Below, in pieces: positions 22,172-31,653 of a DNA stretch of 64,000 bases. The stretch comes from Tepidanaerobacteraceae bacterium. Lineage in GTDB: Bacteria; Bacillota; Thermosediminibacteria; Thermosediminibacterales; Tepidanaerobacteraceae. The DNA lies in the NCBI GenBank assembly GCA_024655905.1, contig JANLFP010000005.1, positions 124,001 through 188,000 on the forward strand. The letters are read 5' to 3'. The stretch's first letter is position 1. Every line of letters begins with the position of its first letter. Both the position numbers and the translations under genes were made by a program. Under the pieces are notes generated by a model. That model was not told the DNA's origin and made no database searches. It worked only from the letters and a program-made list of their open reading frames with translations.

Positions 22172-23089
22172 ATGCAAAAAGCACTGATAAACATTCTTTC
22201 TTCAATAAAGCCCTCGCTTCATACGCCTTTTGCGCTGATGGATAAATACGGCCGCAGGGTGTTCGGAGATGAATTTAAAAAAAATTGCCGAAAAGCAGCC
22301 GTCAGGCTGGGCGGAGCGGAATATCATCTTGCAGCCGATTTGCCCTCGGCCCAGCTGAAGGATTTCTGCCTATTGCTGGAAAAAGTTGCAAACGGCATGT
22401 TTGAAGAAAAATTGATAGCTTACGTTCTTGGTAAAAACGTAGAAATTGAGGACTTTCCCTTTCCCTGCGGCTTAATGGCCATAAAAAACGAGGCTCACTT
22501 TGATTTCAAACCGCTGGTGCGGAAACTGTTTGAAGAGGGGTTTGACGCAAAGCTTGAAGACATGCTCCTGCTCATTATTCCGGCGGGTAATATCGATGAG
22601 CTCAAGGAGGCCGGCCGGGCTCTCTATGAAACGTTGAGCGAGGAATTTCCCACAAGGATTTTAATCGGCATAGGCGGCATCGCCTCCTGCCGGGAGGGAT
22701 TGGCACTCGCCCTGGAAGAGGCGAAAAAGGCGATGGCATTTGCATGGCCGCTCAAAACCGGAGTCATTTTTTATCCGGAAATGGAGCTGGAAAGGCTGCT
22801 TTCCTTTTTGCCGGGAAAAAACTTGCGGGAGTTTGTCGGCCAAATTGCAAGCAAGCTTAAAAAACTCGACGGAGATGCTCTCACCACCATCCGGGCTGTC
22901 CTGGACTGCAACCTCAATATGGCAGAAGCCGCCCGGAAGCTTTATATCCACCGAAATACTTTAATGTATAGATTAGACAAAATCCATGAGCAGACCGGCC
23001 TTGACATCAGGAATTTCCATGATGCAGTGAAAATGGAAATATACCTTCTATTAGACAGATTGAACAAATCCTTTGGAGACGGCAATTAG
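22172..23089 (+). CDS. PucR/CdaR-type transcriptional regulator
   Basis: A 305-residue protein whose last 60 residues are the PucR C-terminal helix-turn-helix (Pfam HTH_30): LDCNLNMAEAARKLYIHRNT, then LMYRLDKIHEQTGLDI and a closing helix HDAVKMEIYLLLDRL. The middle (about 130-215) resembles the GGDEF-like central part of CdaR proteins (ILIGIGGIASCREGLALALE and EEAKKAMAFA). The first 120 residues match nothing I recognise, and the usual sugar-diacid or purine sensor domain is not clear. GGTGAG stands seven bases before the ATG. It is a single-gene unit whose target is not shown by its neighbours; the solitary sugar ATPase ugpC is the nearest candidate. Confidence 0.8.
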   Translation: MQKALINILSSIKPSLHTPFALMDKYGRRVFGDEFKKNCRKAAVRLGGAEYHLAADLPSAQLKDFCLLLEKVANGMFEEKLIAYVLGKNVEIEDFPFPCGLMAIKNEAHFDFKPLVRKLFEEGFDAKLEDMLLLIIPAGNIDELKEAGRALYETLSEEFPTRILIGIGGIASCREGLALALEEAKKAMAFAWPLKTGVIFYPEMELERLLSFLPGKNLREFVGQIASKLKKLDGDALTTIRAVLDCNLNMAEAARKLYIHRNTLMYRLDKIHEQTGLDIRNFHDAVKMEIYLLLDRLNKSFGDGN

Positions 23090-23323
23090 ACCTTTTGCCG
23101 CTCCACCAGTTTATCGTGGAATTCTTCAAACCCTGCGCACAAAAAACCAGAATAAGCCGCAGTCCACGCGCATGACTCCGTCCGTAGAAAAGGGGATATT
23201 GCTGCAATCCCAGGGGCACACCCCCGTCAAGAGCCTGATGGCCATACCGGTTAGATACTGCGCCATAAGTATAATGCCCGTCCAGTAACTCCACTGCCCC
23301 ACCATAGGTACATTCCTTATCAT
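23086..23323 (-). pseudogene. fragment of a small integral membrane protein, frameshifted
   Basis: Two frames joined by one shift give about 80 residues: MIRNVPMVGQWSYWTGIILM, a hydrophobic stretch, GVCPWDCSNIPFSTDG, GLFWFFV, then in the next frame GFEEFHDKLVERQKV and a stop at 23086. The W-D-x-S-N-x-P-F pattern near a membrane segment resembles the CmpB-like putative ABC-transporter family (PF06541), of which this would be the C-terminal part. It overlaps the end of the plus-strand regulator gene by four bases and begins two bases from the murJ stop. The family call is tentative; the broken state is clearer. Confidence 0.45.
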
Positions 23324-23324
23324 G

Positions 23325-24929
23325 TCATGAATTGTTTGAGAAATGATTCTTCAATATGGAAAACATCCAGAAAACCGCATCCATTTTCAGCAAGATGCAC
23401 ATTATAAAATATGCCAGGCATCCCGAAAGGATAGCTGTGCCCAGGTCCATAGCCTGTCTGATGATACCAACAGGTGTAAAAATCGCGCTCATGCATCCAT
23501 ATGAATAATGGACTGCGGCTGCCATGACGGCTGAAGCGATGCCCGATTTTATCAGGCTTTCCATAATCTTCTTCCCGCCTATAGGACCTATCCTTTTCCT
23601 CAGGCTGTAAAAAAGCATCACCGTACCGGCAATGGCGGAAATACTGGTGGAAAGCGCCAGGCCTCCCATGCCCATGAACCTTACCAGGATCAGGTTAAGA
23701 ATTATGTTTATCGCCATGGCAATGGCGCCGTTTATCATGGGCGTCTTTGTGTCCTGCAGAGAATAAAAACCCCGGCTTAAAACGTCCCGGAGACCAAAGG
23801 CTACCATCCCTATTGAGTAATAGAGGAGGGCCGTGGCGGTCATAAATGTGGCCCTTTCGTCAAAAGCCCCCCGCTCGAAAAGAAACCGCACTATGGGCAC
23901 TCGGAGAATAATGGCCCCTGCTGTCATGGGCATGACGATAGCGATGACAAAACCCGCCGCCCTTCCCAGGGCATTTTTAAACGCATCCATGTCATTATTC
24001 GCCGAAAGTTTTGAAAGGGTAGGATATGCCACTGTCGCTATGGATAGGGTAAAAATCCCGAAGGCAAAACCGTTCAGGCGGTTCGCGAAGTTAAGAGCCG
24101 ATATGCTGCCCTCGGCCAGTCCCGATGCCAGCATCCTGTCCACCAGGGTATTTATCTGGCTTACACCGGTCCCCAAAACCACAGGCACAACCAAAACGCC
24201 TGTGCGCCTCAGGGCTTCGTCGTGAAAATCAAGTCCTCCTCCGATTCGAAAGCCCAATTTTAAAGCCGCGGGCATCTGGATAAGCACCTGGGTTGCGGCT
24301 GCCAGAACCGAGGCTGCCACTAATCCCCATATCCCAAAAAGAGAACTTGACAGAAGGGCTCCGATAATAATGAGATTATACGGTATTCCAATGAGGGCCG
24401 GGATCGCAAACTGCTGATGGGACTGCAAAAAACCCGTCAATATGTTTGAAAGGCACACGAATACACAGACAATCATGGTAACCCTAGTGAAACTTGCAGC
24501 CAGCTCGAGGGTCTCGCCGGCAAATCCCATGGCTACCAGCTTTACCAGAGGTTCCGCCATTAAAATGCCTGCCAGGCTTATAGTTATAGATATCGCCAGG
24601 ACAACATTGAAAAGGTTGCGGGCAAAATCTGCCGCAGGAATCTTGCCCTTTTTTGCAGCCACATCGGAATATACCGGAATAAAGGTGGTGGCAAGTGCCC
24701 CCGCTACGGTGGCAAATATAACTGCTGGGACGGTAAGGGATACCAGATATGCATCGGTCACGTTTGTGGCGCCGAACTCTGCGCCGATCAAGAGTTCCCG
24801 AAAAAAGCCCAGTATCTTGCTGGAAAGCGTGGCGGCCATGACCACGGCGGCCGCCCGGGCAGCCTTCCCCGGGCTATACCGCTGACCGGAGGATGCTATT
24901 TTATCACAGTCAAGTATTTCTTTCTGCAA
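23325..24929 (-). CDS. murJ: lipid II flippase MurJ
   Basis: A 534-residue MOP-superfamily transporter with about 14 membrane segments that turns lipid II across the membrane for peptidoglycan synthesis. The family marks are AARAAAVVMAATLSSKILGF followed by FREL, FGATNVTDAYLVS, and the central Arg-rich segment LRVPIVRFLFERGAFDERAT. Length matches the family (about 510-530). The start is TTG at 24929, with AAAGGAG about nine bases before it; no ATG fits. The first 22 residues are polar and extra compared with most MurJ. The gene stands apart from other cell-wall genes. Confidence 0.92.
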   Translation of the reverse strand: MQKEILDCDKIASSGQRYSPGKAARAAAVVMAATLSSKILGFFRELLIGAEFGATNVTDAYLVSLTVPAVIFATVAGALATTFIPVYSDVAAKKGKIPAADFARNLFNVVLAISITISLAGILMAEPLVKLVAMGFAGETLELAASFTRVTMIVCVFVCLSNILTGFLQSHQQFAIPALIGIPYNLIIIGALLSSSLFGIWGLVAASVLAAATQVLIQMPAALKLGFRIGGGLDFHDEALRRTGVLVVPVVLGTGVSQINTLVDRMLASGLAEGSISALNFANRLNGFAFGIFTLSIATVAYPTLSKLSANNDMDAFKNALGRAAGFVIAIVMPMTAGAIILRVPIVRFLFERGAFDERATFMTATALLYYSIGMVAFGLRDVLSRGFYSLQDTKTPMINGAIAMAINIILNLILVRFMGMGGLALSTSISAIAGTVMLFYSLRKRIGPIGGKKIMESLIKSGIASAVMAAAVHYSYGCMSAIFTPVGIIRQAMDLGTAILSGCLAYFIMCILLKMDAVFWMFSILKNHFSNNS

Positions 24930-24950
24930 TGGAACAACTCCTTTCCGGAT

Positions 24951-24978
24951 TTGAGTCAGAGAACCGTCCCCTGACTCA
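24951..24978. repeat. dispersed TTGAGTCAG palindrome, copy A
   Basis: TTGAGTCAGAGAA-CCGTC-CCCTGACTCA lies between murJ and jetD, with a second CTGACTCA just beyond it. On the minus strand the last codons of jetD (GTG AGT CAG TAG) run into the same repeat sequence, so the repeat edge supplies the end of that gene. Other copies are at 33708, 45693 and 61139. Confidence 0.75.
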
Positions 24979-26268
24979 CTACTGACTCACGTCCGCGGCA
25001 AGGTCGTCTATTAAAAGTTCCTGATATCCCGCTCTTTTTACTTCAAGCATGTGCCGGGCCACGGGAGCAAGTTCCGGACATGCCAGGTTTTTCAGCATCG
25101 AAAGCCTTTTTTCGCTTATTGTTTTTTGAGAAAGGCATTTATTATAGTCCCCGACACTATAATGCCATAATTTCAAATTAGCTTTATATCGCCGAAAAAG
25201 CCTGTCGGCAATAAGGATCCCTTCGGGGTCGAAATCGCCGGAATAATAAATTTGCATGCCGCTTTCGGCCAGAAGGTCCAGAAGGACAAATGCAGAAAGC
25301 CTGGGCTGGCCGAAAGTGCATATGAGCGGGCGCTGGGGGGATTTTCCGGATCTGCCCGTATCGATAAGCGAAGAAAAGATGCCCGGATTTTCCACTGCAA
25401 ACACTTTTCCGGTCGGGCTTGTTACTCTGTCGATGCTGCTTAAATTCAAAAGCGGCACTTGAAGCACCTCCCCGTTCTCATAGGCCGCCTGCCATACCGG
25501 ATCGGCAATATCGCCTCTGAAAGCCCGAAGTCCTGCAACGGTGACATAATTCGATATCTCATCCATCAAAATCCCTGCAGCGTAGTACACCTCCACCCGG
25601 TCCCGGCTGTCTTTCGCTTTTTCGGCATCCATGACGGTGAGAAGGGCGTTGAAAAAAAGATTCCCGACAGCGGTGCCGATATCGAAGGCGTGAGGGTTCT
25701 GGGTTATCCTGGACGCAAATACCGCGAGCCGTTCCTTTTTCTTTCGCTTCACAGGCAAATCGTCCAGCGCCCGCAAGACATCCTCCATCTCCCGGAAAAG
25801 TCTTTTTCTGTCGTCTTCCTTCGAAAGCCTCGTTTCAACGGCTCTGGCTCCGGCGGCCTTTCCCTCATACACGCTCCCGAGCCAGGTCCTGCTTTCTTCG
25901 CTGCGGCACACGGAAAAAAGCCTTTCGAAAAACCGGTCCCTTTGAACCCGAAAAGCTTCTTGGTCTTCTTTTTTGCCGGTCAGCGGCTCTCCAAAATACG
26001 CCTCCAGAATTTCCTTCAAAGAATAACATTCGAACCTGGTGCTTTTAAGGGATTCTTCAAATTTCAAAAGGCTTACGCAGGCCGAACTCTGCCTGGTGAA
26101 ATCCTTTCTGAAATGGTTGGTGAGCACTTCCTTTTCCTCCCGGGAAAGGTTCGAAAGCTGGATGCTGCCGCCTATGCGGCCCAGGCTCTTATATTTTTTT
26201 CTGAAGGCTTCAAAAAGCCGTCGGTAACCTCTATTATCTTTAAAAAAGTTTAAATCTTCCTGTTTCAT
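24979..26268 (-). CDS. jetD: Wadjet anti-plasmid system nuclease subunit JetD (TIGR02679-type)
   Basis: A 429-residue protein of the TIGR02679/DUF2399 type, the toprim-like nuclease of type II Wadjet. The C-terminal toprim region shows VFAVENPGIFSSL (catalytic Glu) near residue 290 and YYSGDFDPEGILIADRLF (DxD) near residue 340. In the studied Wadjet complexes this subunit cuts closed circular DNA once the SMC motor has sensed a small circle. It is the last gene of the jetABCD unit, 31 bases after jetC. Its C terminus (VSQ and the stop) is made from the dispersed repeat next door, though the length is normal. Confidence 0.9.
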   Translation of the reverse strand: MKQEDLNFFKDNRGYRRLFEAFRKKYKSLGRIGGSIQLSNLSREEKEVLTNHFRKDFTRQSSACVSLLKFEESLKSTRFECYSLKEILEAYFGEPLTGKKEDQEAFRVQRDRFFERLFSVCRSEESRTWLGSVYEGKAAGARAVETRLSKEDDRKRLFREMEDVLRALDDLPVKRKKKERLAVFASRITQNPHAFDIGTAVGNLFFNALLTVMDAEKAKDSRDRVEVYYAAGILMDEISNYVTVAGLRAFRGDIADPVWQAAYENGEVLQVPLLNLSSIDRVTSPTGKVFAVENPGIFSSLIDTGRSGKSPQRPLICTFGQPRLSAFVLLDLLAESGMQIYYSGDFDPEGILIADRLFRRYKANLKLWHYSVGDYNKCLSQKTISEKRLSMLKNLACPELAPVARHMLEVKRAGYQELLIDDLAADVSQ

Positions 26269-26299
26269 ATCCTTCTCATTCTTTCACGCATCAAACCTC

Positions 26300-29200
26300 T
26301 CATTTGCCACTTCCCGCGGCTTGTGCCGCATCTTCATCCACATCATATTTCAGCATGCGCTTTTTGCCATCCCATATATATCTTATGACCGTCACAAAGC
26401 CGGCGTTCTTCGGCCGCACCAGCTCACATATGGAAAGCTCCGGCACAGTGTCGTAGTCTCCCCATAGCACCTGCGAATTTATGATAAAATTGAAATTCAA
26501 ATCCTCCATCAGCCCGAACATGTCCCTTATATTGATGTCGTCAACGCCAGCAAAGGCTTCATCCAGAGATATTACTCTGGGCGCATCCTGGGCCGCCGAG
26601 TTATAACGGGCACATACCGCCGAAAACAGCGGAATATACATGGCCATGGCCTTTTCTCCGCCGCTGAGCTTATCAAAGGCATAGTTGGTGAGCTCCCGGC
26701 GGGTTTCCCCTTCTTTTCTGAAATAAAGCTTGAACTCAAACCATTTCCTGTAGTCCAGTATATCCTTTATTATATGATGGAACGTCTCCGTATTGTCGGC
26801 ATTGTCCATGACTTTCCTGGCCCTGTCGACTTTGGACCTGAAATGTCTTGTGACAAGATTGAATTCTTCGGGTTTCAACATCTGGGCGCCGGACTTGAGA
26901 ATTTCCACCAGCTGCCTGGTATCCATTTCCTCTTCGCTTTCGGCAGGGACCGGCTTCCATTGAAGCGAAAACGTAATGCCGCTGGAGGTATCCCTCTCGG
27001 ACATCAGGCGGTTCATGTCCTTCACCCATTCCTCCGCCCTGAAAATCCTGGCCCTTATCTTTTTCCCGACGTTGTGCAATATTATTTCCTCAAAGAGTTT
27101 TCGGTCCGTCTCCCGCAAAAGCGCCTCATTGGCCGCAATATCCTGCTCTATAGTGTCGTAGAGGGTATACAGCGATACAGTTTTCCCCTGCAGGTTGGCC
27201 GTAATCTGGAAACGCCTGAGTTTGGCCGCTGCATGGCGGAGCGCATCCGTTCTTTCTTCGTCGGATGTTTCTCCGCCGGCTGGGCTTTCTTCCGGGATGG
27301 ACGCATCCTCGAAAAGATAACCCATGGCAAGCCCATAGTTTAAAAGCTCAACCTGGTTCATATAAAATGCTTCCTGCAAGTCTCTTGCAATTTTCTCTCT
27401 GTCCAGGCCCGGCCTTTCCGCAAAAGCCCCCAGAGCCTTTACGATCTTCCGGCAAAAACCCGATATTTCATCATCCCCGGCGCTCTCCGGCAAGTCCCCC
27501 AGGTCCTTCACGAATCGCAGCTTCCATTCGTCAAGAAAGCCTTTTTTATAGATGCTGCATATGCCGGATATCAGCTCTATTTTTTTATCAAGCTCCGCCA
27601 GTTTTTCCATGTTGTTCTGCCTTCTGGTGGCCGTGGCCGTCGCAAGGTTGTCGGCCTCCCTTATTTTTGCAGGAATTTCCTCCAGCCTGCGTATGCACCC
27701 TCTCATCTCCTCTTCCAGCTTCGCAAGGCCCAGAGTCTCTATTGTCTCATTCAGGGCTTTTATCCGCGCAAGACTTTCACTTATCGCCGCCTCGATATCC
27801 CTGATTTCAGCCGCAAGGTCGTCCGCGTCGGCTCTCGCGTCCTCGTAATTTTGCGTGAGTATAGAAACTTTCTCCGCGGCGGAAAGCATTTTACTGTACG
27901 CTATCTCCAGCCGCCCCAGGTTTTCACCGTATTCGTCCATGTTGTCCATGGCTTCTTCATAGGACTTTATATCAGCCCTGATATTGATTCCCGATGTGAG
28001 CTTTCTGACCTCCGCCCGCAAATTTTGCAGCAAATCAAAAAGCGTATTTACTTCCTGATTCTTGCTTTCCAGGGCTTTTTCGGCATTTTTAAGCTCTCTT
28101 TCCGCATCCCGGCAGGAAGCCAGCGCCGCGTCCATGTCTTGCGGACCGGGGAAAGCGTCGTACTCCTGCTTCAGTTGAGCAATCCTTTCGCCCAATATTT
28201 CTATTTGTTCATCCATGCTCTGTACGCGTCCGTTTATTTCCTCAATCTCACGGTTCAAAGCCGCAATCTTGTCTTCCCTGAATCTTTTTCGCGATTCATA
28301 ACCGATATATCTCGGCCTTTCGCCGCCTCTGCCCTTGCCCTTCAGCACGCCTATGCCGAAAAATCCGCCGTCTTCCACGTAAGTGGCGTTTTCCTCCCGG
28401 TACGCCAGGATGTTCCTCAAAGCGTCGTCCACCGTTTCCCGGGAAACGGACACCCCTTCCAGACCGGCCACATCGAAGTACTGCAGCACATTGAGGCTCA
28501 TGGAAAATCGGCCGGGAGCTATGAACCGGTCGCACATGCCGCCATCCATCGCCATGGCCCTATCCAGATATTCCTTCGGCACTATCAGCGCATCCAGAAG
28601 GCCCATGTCTTCCAGGGCAGCTTCCAGCCTGCCCCTGGCTTCTTCATCCACATCTTCTTTAAATTCCAGGGCCATGTAAAGCGGCACATGAGGGATGCCG
28701 CTTTCCCGAAGCCTTTTGCGGTTTTGTTCCACCTGGGGATGCCGCTCGGGCTCCGGATCTTTTTTGTTTTTCCATTCCTCAAGCTCGGCCTTCTTTTCAT
28801 CGAGCAGATTTACTTCCTGCGCTCTCCGGTTTTGAAGCGATATCTTGCTGTCGAGAAGCTGTCGGTTTTTATTCTCGAAAAATGCCCTGACTTCCTTCAA
28901 TATGTCTTCAAACCCGATTCTGTCGCCATAGTTTAGCGCCAGGCGCGCCAGGGCTTCCAGAGAGTCCCGCTGAATCTTGAGTTCCCCGTTCGCATCGGAC
29001 CAGGCGTATATCTTTTCCACATACTCGCCTTTCACCGTATCAAACTGGGCTTCCCACTCTTTAAGGCGCCTTAGGCAATCGTCCCTCTCTTTCCTCAAAA
29101 CGTCCTGCTCCTGGAGCGCCCTGTCGTACCTCCTGTTTTCCTCACGCTCTTTTTGCATGGCCTCCAGGGCTTTCTTTATTTTATTCTTATGTTTTGAAAC

Positions 29201-30508
29201 CTCGTTCTTCCAGAAAGTAAAATCAAATTTCCTGCCGAAAACTTTTTGAAGCTCGTCCTTTGAAAAAGCATGCTCCATAAAGTCGGAAGCGCCTGCGGCC
29301 TTGTCCATATCCGCCATGGTTTCCCTCATTGCAAGCTCCACGGCTTCCTTTTCCCGGGCAGCGTCTCCTATCTGCCGCTCCAGTTCCTTTTTGCGGGAAT
29401 TCTTTTCATTCAGCTGGCAGCGCTTTTTTTCAAGGGCGGCCTTTCTGTCCTTGAGCTGCTGCTCCTCTTTTGCCAGCGCCTGCCCCGCCTTGAAGGCATC
29501 GTTTTCCCTCAAAGACTCTTCCTTCTGCTTTAAAGCCGCCTGCTCTGCCTGCAGTGCCCCGATTTTTGCAGCAAGCTCCTCCTCCAGCCTCTTCTGGCTC
29601 TCGATTTCATTCGCCAGTGTGTCGCGGTTTTTCACGGCTTCTGACAGGTCCTGATAAGATTTTGCCAGTGCCTTGGACTTTTCATATAAGATAAAGCGGT
29701 TGTAAGAGTCATACTCGGCTTTGAGCCTCGCTGCAGCACCGCGGCTTTTATACAGTTCATCCAGGTGCGCCTTAATCTCGTCCATGTTTTCTATGGTCTC
29801 CGACAGGGGCCTTAAATCCTCGTCGGAAAGCGCCGGAAGGGCGGCATTCATTATCTCGTATATGACGGTCGGGCGGAAGTCCTTGGAAAGCTTTGGGCTT
29901 CGAAGCTGCACCAGCAGTTTTATGAGTTCGTCGTATTCTTCCACAGTGTTGAATCCGAAGATGTACTTGTTCACCATTTCCATGTATTCCCTCTGACTCT
30001 CCGTCACTTCGCCGCCCGGTACGATCTTCGCCTTCAGCTCCCTTTTGGAAAGAGGCACCTTCTGCTTTTTGCCGTCGGCGCCTATTTCCCATTTGTACAA
30101 ATGCAAATCCCTGCCCACCCGGCGGCCGTCCAGGATGATAAACCCCCAGGAGTCCAGGCTCTGCCCCCGCCTGGCCTTCAGGCCCAGTCCCACGGTCATG
30201 TAACTTTCGGCATTTTGCCGCTTGAACTCCATATAAAGATATCCTGTCCTCTCGTCGACGCCGCTTACAGACTCCTCCCCTAAGAGATAATCTTCCAGCC
30301 TCCTGGCCCTGGATCCGAAAGGGTCCAGCCTCTCGGGGCTCTTGTTCCCGTCCAAAAGCAGGGGGATGAAGCTCTGCATGGTCACGGATTTGCCCGAACC
30401 GTTGGCTCCCCTCAGAAGAAGCCTCCCCCCGGAAAAGTCGAATTCCTCATCATCATAGTACCAGAAATTTATGAGCCCAGCTCTGCTTAACATCCATCTA
30501 CTTTTCAT
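26300..30508 (-). CDS. jetC: Wadjet SMC-like ATPase JetC (TIGR02680-type)
   Basis: A 1402-residue SMC/MukB-like motor. Walker A is LLLRGANGSGKSVTMQ near residue 33; long coiled-coil arms fill about 230-620 and 740-1050 with a hinge-like globular part around 590-720; the C-terminal head has the signature DKLSGGEKAMAMYIPLF and Walker B PRVISLDEAFAGVDD. It should load on and extrude DNA to recognise small circular plasmids. The ATG at 30508 has GGAAG nine bases before it and overlaps the jetB stop by 11 bases, so the pair is translationally coupled. No gap or frameshift is seen over its whole length. Confidence 0.93.
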   Translation of the reverse strand: MKSRWMLSRAGLINFWYYDDEEFDFSGGRLLLRGANGSGKSVTMQSFIPLLLDGNKSPERLDPFGSRARRLEDYLLGEESVSGVDERTGYLYMEFKRQNAESYMTVGLGLKARRGQSLDSWGFIILDGRRVGRDLHLYKWEIGADGKKQKVPLSKRELKAKIVPGGEVTESQREYMEMVNKYIFGFNTVEEYDELIKLLVQLRSPKLSKDFRPTVIYEIMNAALPALSDEDLRPLSETIENMDEIKAHLDELYKSRGAAARLKAEYDSYNRFILYEKSKALAKSYQDLSEAVKNRDTLANEIESQKRLEEELAAKIGALQAEQAALKQKEESLRENDAFKAGQALAKEEQQLKDRKAALEKKRCQLNEKNSRKKELERQIGDAAREKEAVELAMRETMADMDKAAGASDFMEHAFSKDELQKVFGRKFDFTFWKNEVSKHKNKIKKALEAMQKEREENRRYDRALQEQDVLRKERDDCLRRLKEWEAQFDTVKGEYVEKIYAWSDANGELKIQRDSLEALARLALNYGDRIGFEDILKEVRAFFENKNRQLLDSKISLQNRRAQEVNLLDEKKAELEEWKNKKDPEPERHPQVEQNRKRLRESGIPHVPLYMALEFKEDVDEEARGRLEAALEDMGLLDALIVPKEYLDRAMAMDGGMCDRFIAPGRFSMSLNVLQYFDVAGLEGVSVSRETVDDALRNILAYREENATYVEDGGFFGIGVLKGKGRGGERPRYIGYESRKRFREDKIAALNREIEEINGRVQSMDEQIEILGERIAQLKQEYDAFPGPQDMDAALASCRDAERELKNAEKALESKNQEVNTLFDLLQNLRAEVRKLTSGINIRADIKSYEEAMDNMDEYGENLGRLEIAYSKMLSAAEKVSILTQNYEDARADADDLAAEIRDIEAAISESLARIKALNETIETLGLAKLEEEMRGCIRRLEEIPAKIREADNLATATATRRQNNMEKLAELDKKIELISGICSIYKKGFLDEWKLRFVKDLGDLPESAGDDEISGFCRKIVKALGAFAERPGLDREKIARDLQEAFYMNQVELLNYGLAMGYLFEDASIPEESPAGGETSDEERTDALRHAAAKLRRFQITANLQGKTVSLYTLYDTIEQDIAANEALLRETDRKLFEEIILHNVGKKIRARIFRAEEWVKDMNRLMSERDTSSGITFSLQWKPVPAESEEEMDTRQLVEILKSGAQMLKPEEFNLVTRHFRSKVDRARKVMDNADNTETFHHIIKDILDYRKWFEFKLYFRKEGETRRELTNYAFDKLSGGEKAMAMYIPLFSAVCARYNSAAQDAPRVISLDEAFAGVDDINIRDMFGLMEDLNFNFIINSQVLWGDYDTVPELSICELVRPKNAGFVTVIRYIWDGKKRMLKYDVDEDAAQAAGSGK

Positions 30509-31649
30509 TAGCCGTTTCTTCCTTCCTGAAATTTTCCGGGTATTCTCCAGCAAATTTTCCCATCAAAGGCAGAATTTTAACCGAGCGGAGCGCCCCGTCT
30601 TTTTCAATCATCTTCCATGACTCCATCGCATCCGCCACCTCCCGGATGAGTTTGTCGGGCGCAAGCTCCCGGTAAGACTTGTACCAGCCATCTTTATATA
30701 ATTCCCTGCATTCCATTATGATGCGGTGAAATTCCATTTCCGGCATTTCTATCGTATCGTCGGGCTTTGCCTGAAGCTTCCCTTCCTCCAGCTTTTTTCG
30801 GATGAGCCCCGCCACCTGCAGTATGATGTCCGAAACATTGCCTCCGTCAGGAAAAACATGCCTGTTTTGAAAAGAACCCTCATACACGAGGAATGCGGAA
30901 CTTTTGTGCAGGTGGAGTTTCGCGCCCACGTTTTCCTCAAAATCCTTCTGGATGGTATTCCTGTAATTTTTTATATAGAGGAAATCCTGGTCCTCGGGCC
31001 CCCGGCTGTACACCGCCGGCGAAAGCAGCAGCTTGCGGTACACCCTGTGGCGGCGAATGCTGCCCCTGTCGGCGTCCCCGGCGAAGCGTTCGCTTTCCAG
31101 CAGGGTTTCGTGGTTTATGTCGTCGCCGAGTTCCCGCCCGAAGCTTCTCAGAAAATACCCGGATATCCCGGTATTTTCATAGAGCACCTCAGCGCTCCTG
31201 TCGTCCGAAAACCTTTCCTGCTCGCCGTCATTCACCTTCAAAATACCGTATTTTGTCGCGAAAACAAGAGCCCGCACCAGCGACCTCCTGTGGGAATACA
31301 GCGTCCAGTCCACCTTTTCATCGCCCTCATAGGCCGCCTGGATATACTCCGTTATATTTGAAAGCACAAACTGCTCCTCCGGCCCCTTTTCTTCCAGAAA
31401 AGCCAGAAGCAGGCACAAAAAGGCGTAATCCATGGGCTCTTTGAAATCCTGGATGCCCATCCAGGGTTCCGCTTCGCCCGGCACCTTCTCCAGCTTTGCC
31501 ATGCGCGGGTTTATCAAAAGCCTGTACCCCAGCTTTTCCTCCAGGAAAGACTTCATGCGCTCCTGGGCGTCCCTTATTCTGTAATATGCGTCCCGGTCTT
31601 CGTCTCTGAGTATCCAGAAGTTTTCCAAAAGCATATGCAATTCTTCCAT
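30498..31649 (-). CDS. jetB: Wadjet kleisin-partner subunit JetB (TIGR02678-type)
   Basis: A 383-residue protein of the TIGR02678 family, the KITE-like subunit (MksE/MukE analogue) of type II Wadjet. Visible features are a winged-helix-like central part (YSHRRSLVRALVFATKYGIL, about 125-145) and the family's LLLSPAVYSRGPEDQDFLYI near residue 215. Two starts are possible: ATG 31649, four bases after the jetA stop with AGGAGG about 12 bases upstream, or TTG seven codons earlier, which would place that AGGAGG inside the gene. The ATG is preferred. Confidence 0.9.
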   Translation of the reverse strand: MEELHMLLENFWILRDEDRDAYYRIRDAQERMKSFLEEKLGYRLLINPRMAKLEKVPGEAEPWMGIQDFKEPMDYAFLCLLLAFLEEKGPEEQFVLSNITEYIQAAYEGDEKVDWTLYSHRRSLVRALVFATKYGILKVNDGEQERFSDDRSAEVLYENTGISGYFLRSFGRELGDDINHETLLESERFAGDADRGSIRRHRVYRKLLLSPAVYSRGPEDQDFLYIKNYRNTIQKDFEENVGAKLHLHKSSAFLVYEGSFQNRHVFPDGGNVSDIILQVAGLIRKKLEEGKLQAKPDDTIEMPEMEFHRIIMECRELYKDGWYKSYRELAPDKLIREVADAMESWKMIEKDGALRSVKILPLMGKFAGEYPENFRKEETANEK

Positions 31650-31653
31650 AGAA

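Noticed and set aside
27851-28936. Long plus-strand frame of 361 codons
   Set aside because: It lies wholly opposite jetC, whose SMC motifs and codon pattern are clear; no ribosome site, and the translation resembles no family.
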